Below, piece by piece: positions 61,937-64,000 of a stretch of 64,000 bases of DNA; the stretch's first letter is position 1, and each line of letters begins with the position of its first letter. The stretch is from Bradyrhizobium lablabi (GTDB lineage Bacteria; Pseudomonadota; Alphaproteobacteria; Rhizobiales; Xanthobacteraceae): assembly GCF_900141755.1 (NCBI RefSeq), contig NZ_LT670844.1, positions 2,542,001 through 2,606,000 of the forward strand, given 5' to 3'. The notes beneath the pieces are model-generated. The model was given only the letters and a program-made list of their open reading frames with translations. It was not told the origin of the DNA and made no database searches. Made by a program: the position numbers and the translations under genes.

Positions 61937-63211
61937 ATGAACATTCAGACCTCAGTCCGCGCCGACAAGGCCGAGCTTGCGCGCTTGGCGCGCGAAGAGG
62001 CCTATGCCACGCCGCTGAAGGATTTCCATCCGGGCGCGCCGCGGCTGTTCCAGAACGACATGCTGTGGCCGTTTTTCGAGCGGCTGCGCAAGGAAGAGCC
62101 GGTGCATTACTGCACCAACGCGCCGATCGAACCCTATTGGTCGGTGACCAAATATAACGACATCATGCATGTCGATACCAATCACGGCATCTTCTCCTCC
62201 GACGTCTCGCTCGGCGGCATCTCGATCCGCGACGTGCCGCCGGGTTACGACTGGCCGAGTTTTATCGCGATGGACCAGCCGCTTCACTCGGCCCAGCGCA
62301 AGACCGTGTCGCCGATGTTCACGCCGACGCATCTCGACGAACTCGCGATTTTGATCCGCGCCCGCACCGCCAAGGTGCTCGACAGCCTGCCCCGCAACGA
62401 GACCTTCAACTTCGTCGACCTGGTGTCGATCGAACTGACCACCCAGATGCTGGCGACGCTGTTCGACTTCCCGTTCGACGAACGCCGCAAATTGACGCGC
62501 TGGTCCGACGTCTCGACCGCGCTGCCGAAAGGCGGGATCGTCGAATCGGCCGAACAGCGCCGCGCCGAGATGGACGAGTGCGCGGCCTATTTCGCCAAGC
62601 TCTGGAACGAGCGTGTCAATGCCGAGCCGCGCAACGACCTGGTCTCGATGATGGCGCACAGCGAAGCAACCCGCCACATGGACCCCGACAATCTGATGGG
62701 CAACATCATCCTGTTGATCGTCGGCGGCAACGACACCACCCGCAACACCATGAGCGGCTCGGTGCTGGCGCTGAACGAAAACCCCGAGCAGTATCAAAAG
62801 CTGCGCGACAATCCTGATCTGATCGACAGCATGGTGCCGGAAGTCATTCGCTGGCAGACCCCGCTCGCCCATATGCGGCGCACCGCGCTTGAAGACACCG
62901 AGATCGGCGGCAAAACGATCCGCAAAGGCGACCGCGTCGTGATGTGGTACGTCTCGGGCAACCGCGACGAAGAGGCGATCGACAATCCGAACGAGTTCAT
63001 CATCGACCGTCCGCGTCCCCGCACCCATCTGTCGTTCGGTTTTGGGATTCACCGCTGCGTCGGGATGCGGCTTGCTGAATTGCAATTGAAGATCGTCTGG
63101 CAAGAAATCCTGAAGCGGTTCGACCGGATCGAGGTGGTCGGCGAACCGAAGCGGGTGTATTCGAGTTTTGTCCGCGGCATCGAAAGCTTGCCGGTGCGCA
63201 TAGCGTCGTGA
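61937..63211 (+). CDS. Cytochrome P450, CYP153-like (copy 2)
   Basis: A 424-residue paralogue of the preceding gene, with GGNDTTRNTMSGSVLALNEN, the identical WQTPLAHMRRTA segment and heme Cys374 in FGFGIHRCVG. The N-terminal 30 residues, the B-C loop (DVSLGGISIRDVPPGYDWP versus AASLGGITIRDVPPDLRRE) and the C-terminal region differ most, implying different substrates. It lies 39 bases after copy 1 and is probably co-transcribed. Confidence 0.85.
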   Translation: MNIQTSVRADKAELARLAREEAYATPLKDFHPGAPRLFQNDMLWPFFERLRKEEPVHYCTNAPIEPYWSVTKYNDIMHVDTNHGIFSSDVSLGGISIRDVPPGYDWPSFIAMDQPLHSAQRKTVSPMFTPTHLDELAILIRARTAKVLDSLPRNETFNFVDLVSIELTTQMLATLFDFPFDERRKLTRWSDVSTALPKGGIVESAEQRRAEMDECAAYFAKLWNERVNAEPRNDLVSMMAHSEATRHMDPDNLMGNIILLIVGGNDTTRNTMSGSVLALNENPEQYQKLRDNPDLIDSMVPEVIRWQTPLAHMRRTALEDTEIGGKTIRKGDRVVMWYVSGNRDEEAIDNPNEFIIDRPRPRTHLSFGFGIHRCVGMRLAELQLKIVWQEILKRFDRIEVVGEPKRVYSSFVRGIESLPVRIAS

Positions 63212-63234
63212 AGGCCGCCGTTCGACAATTCCCG

Positions 63235-63363
63235 TGGGGAGAGAGCCCCCACCCCGACCCTCTCCCGCAAGTGCGGGAGAGGGGGAAGAAACGTTGCCGC
63301 GTCGCGCGCTCGGCCCCCTCTCCCGCCCTTTGCGGGGGAGGGCTGGGGTGGGGGCTCTCTCCA
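63235..63363. repeat. Palindromic repeat GTGGGGAGAGAGCCCCC ... GGGGGCTCTCTCCAC
   Basis: A 129-bp palindrome with CTCTCCCGCAAGTGCGGGAGAG and CTCTCCCGCCCTTTGCGGGGGAG inner hairpins, intact here. It belongs to the same family as the repeat split by the insertion at 50047. Confidence 0.8.
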
Positions 63364-63459
63364 CGAATGCGGCTCGCGGAAATTGAGTCGTAGGACGGGC
63401 AACGGCGCACACTTGGCGCCGTGCCCGCCATTTGGATCAACAATGAATAGACAAGCCCC

Positions 63460-63909
63460 GTGAACATCGCCCTCAACCCGCCGAGCCTTGCGGAGACCAT
63501 CAACGCCAAGGGTTTTTCCGGCGCCGCGGGTTTTCGCATTGTCGCGGTCGAGCCGGGCCGCGCCGAGGTGGCGCTGCCGCGCCGGGACGATCTGGTGCAG
63601 TTCTTCGGTCATTTCCACGGCGGCGTCATCACCGCGTTGGCCGACCAGGCGGCCGGGATCGCGGTCACATCCAGCCTGCCGAAGGGCCGGATCGGGGTCA
63701 CCGTCGAGATCAAGGTCAATTTCCTCAGCCCCGCGGACGGCACCGAATTGGTCGCCCGCGCCAAGCTGTTAAAGATGTCGGGGTCGATCGGGGTTGCCAC
63801 GGTCGAAATCTTCAGCAAAAACGTTAGCAAGAACGGCGCCACCGAAACGCTGTGCGCCTTCTGCACCGCGACCATGCGCGCCCTCGATCTGCCAACCGAG
63901 TTCCGATGA
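63460..63909 (+). CDS. Hotdog-fold thioesterase (PaaI/YdiI-like)
   Basis: A 149-residue protein with the hotdog signature FFGHFHGGVITALADQAAGIA (catalytic Asp in the central helix) followed by RIGVTVEIKVNFLSPADG. It cleaves acyl- or aryl-CoA thioesters as a tetramer. The start is GTG at 63460. It may be linked functionally to the P450 pair or acyl-CoA metabolism, but a repeat separates it from them. Confidence 0.82.
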   Translation: MNIALNPPSLAETINAKGFSGAAGFRIVAVEPGRAEVALPRRDDLVQFFGHFHGGVITALADQAAGIAVTSSLPKGRIGVTVEIKVNFLSPADGTELVARAKLLKMSGSIGVATVEIFSKNVSKNGATETLCAFCTATMRALDLPTEFR

Positions 63910-64000
63910 CCGTGGACGTTCCACGCGCGTCGAAGTGACTGACGGCTTCGGGCAACGTCACCTTCCACGCCCGTCAGCTAGAGCATGATGATTTTGAGTT

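Noticed and set aside
43502..63363. Regularly spaced palindromes as a CRISPR array
   Set aside because: The repeats are 70-130 bp, kilobases apart and of several families, with no short uniform spacers and no cas genes.
61952..63412. 486-codon minus-strand ORF over the second P450
   Set aside because: It is a shadow of the P450 gene that even runs into the palindromic repeat; no domain.

Overview
The window looks like chromosomal DNA of a Bradyrhizobium-type alphaproteobacterium (Nitrobacteraceae). It has high GC, a CtrA/ChpT cell-cycle module next to flagellar and chemotaxis genes, an Omp25/31-like porin, an EipA (DUF1134) protein, and many palindromic intergenic repeats of the kind common in Bradyrhizobium. 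No 16S sequence is present, so the genus rests on gene content only.

Layout. 1-10 kb: metabolic and envelope genes (TPR protein, branched-chain-type ABC binding protein, sarcosine-oxidase-like flavoenzyme, LprI-domain protein, porin, MFS carrier), with the 3' half of a tRNA (anticodon CAT) at 1825-1869 that looks like an old integration site. 10-32 kb: a cell-cycle and motility block holding flhA, an ECF sigma/anti-sigma pair, fliJ, fliI, ctrA, a phospholipase-D-like protein with a histone-like tail, a four-gene YjfL/YgiB/YgiC-like ATP-grasp operon, cheR-cheB-cheY-cheW-cheA, chpT, cysQ, a YHS protein, an EipA homologue and a membrane-anchored coiled-coil protein. CtrA-box-like and GANTC sites lie in the flhA and ctrA promoter regions, and a CtrA half-site lies upstream of cheA.

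32.8-44.5 kb: an accessory, partly decayed region. It starts with long non-coding repeats and tRNA-Val(CAC). It then carries a baeRF-like protein, an autotransporter N-terminal remnant, a full autotransporter, a universal stress protein, a broken tyrosine recombinase, a PEP-CTERM remnant and several very small membrane or charged proteins, some below the usual ORF-length cut-off.

44.5-64 kb: M20 peptidase, secreted phosphoesterase, TPR-sulfotransferase, nuclease-like protein, ThDP enzyme, L,D-transpeptidase, DUF2927 protein, M48 protease with DUF898 membrane protein, isovaleryl-CoA dehydrogenase, two tandem CYP153-like P450s and a hotdog thioesterase. Two complete IS4-family elements (50047-51402 and 55565-56834) sit inside palindromic intergenic repeats, each with 11-bp target duplications. 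One of the two transposases carries a frameshift.

The most promising poorly described system is 17.9-22.5 kb: a DUF350 membrane protein, two small tail proteins (Gly/Ser-rich ending in a VTRGGFG-type motif; Gly/His-rich) and a glutathionylspermidine-synthase-like ligase, divergent from a PLD protein with a Lys/Ala-rich DNA-binding-type tail.
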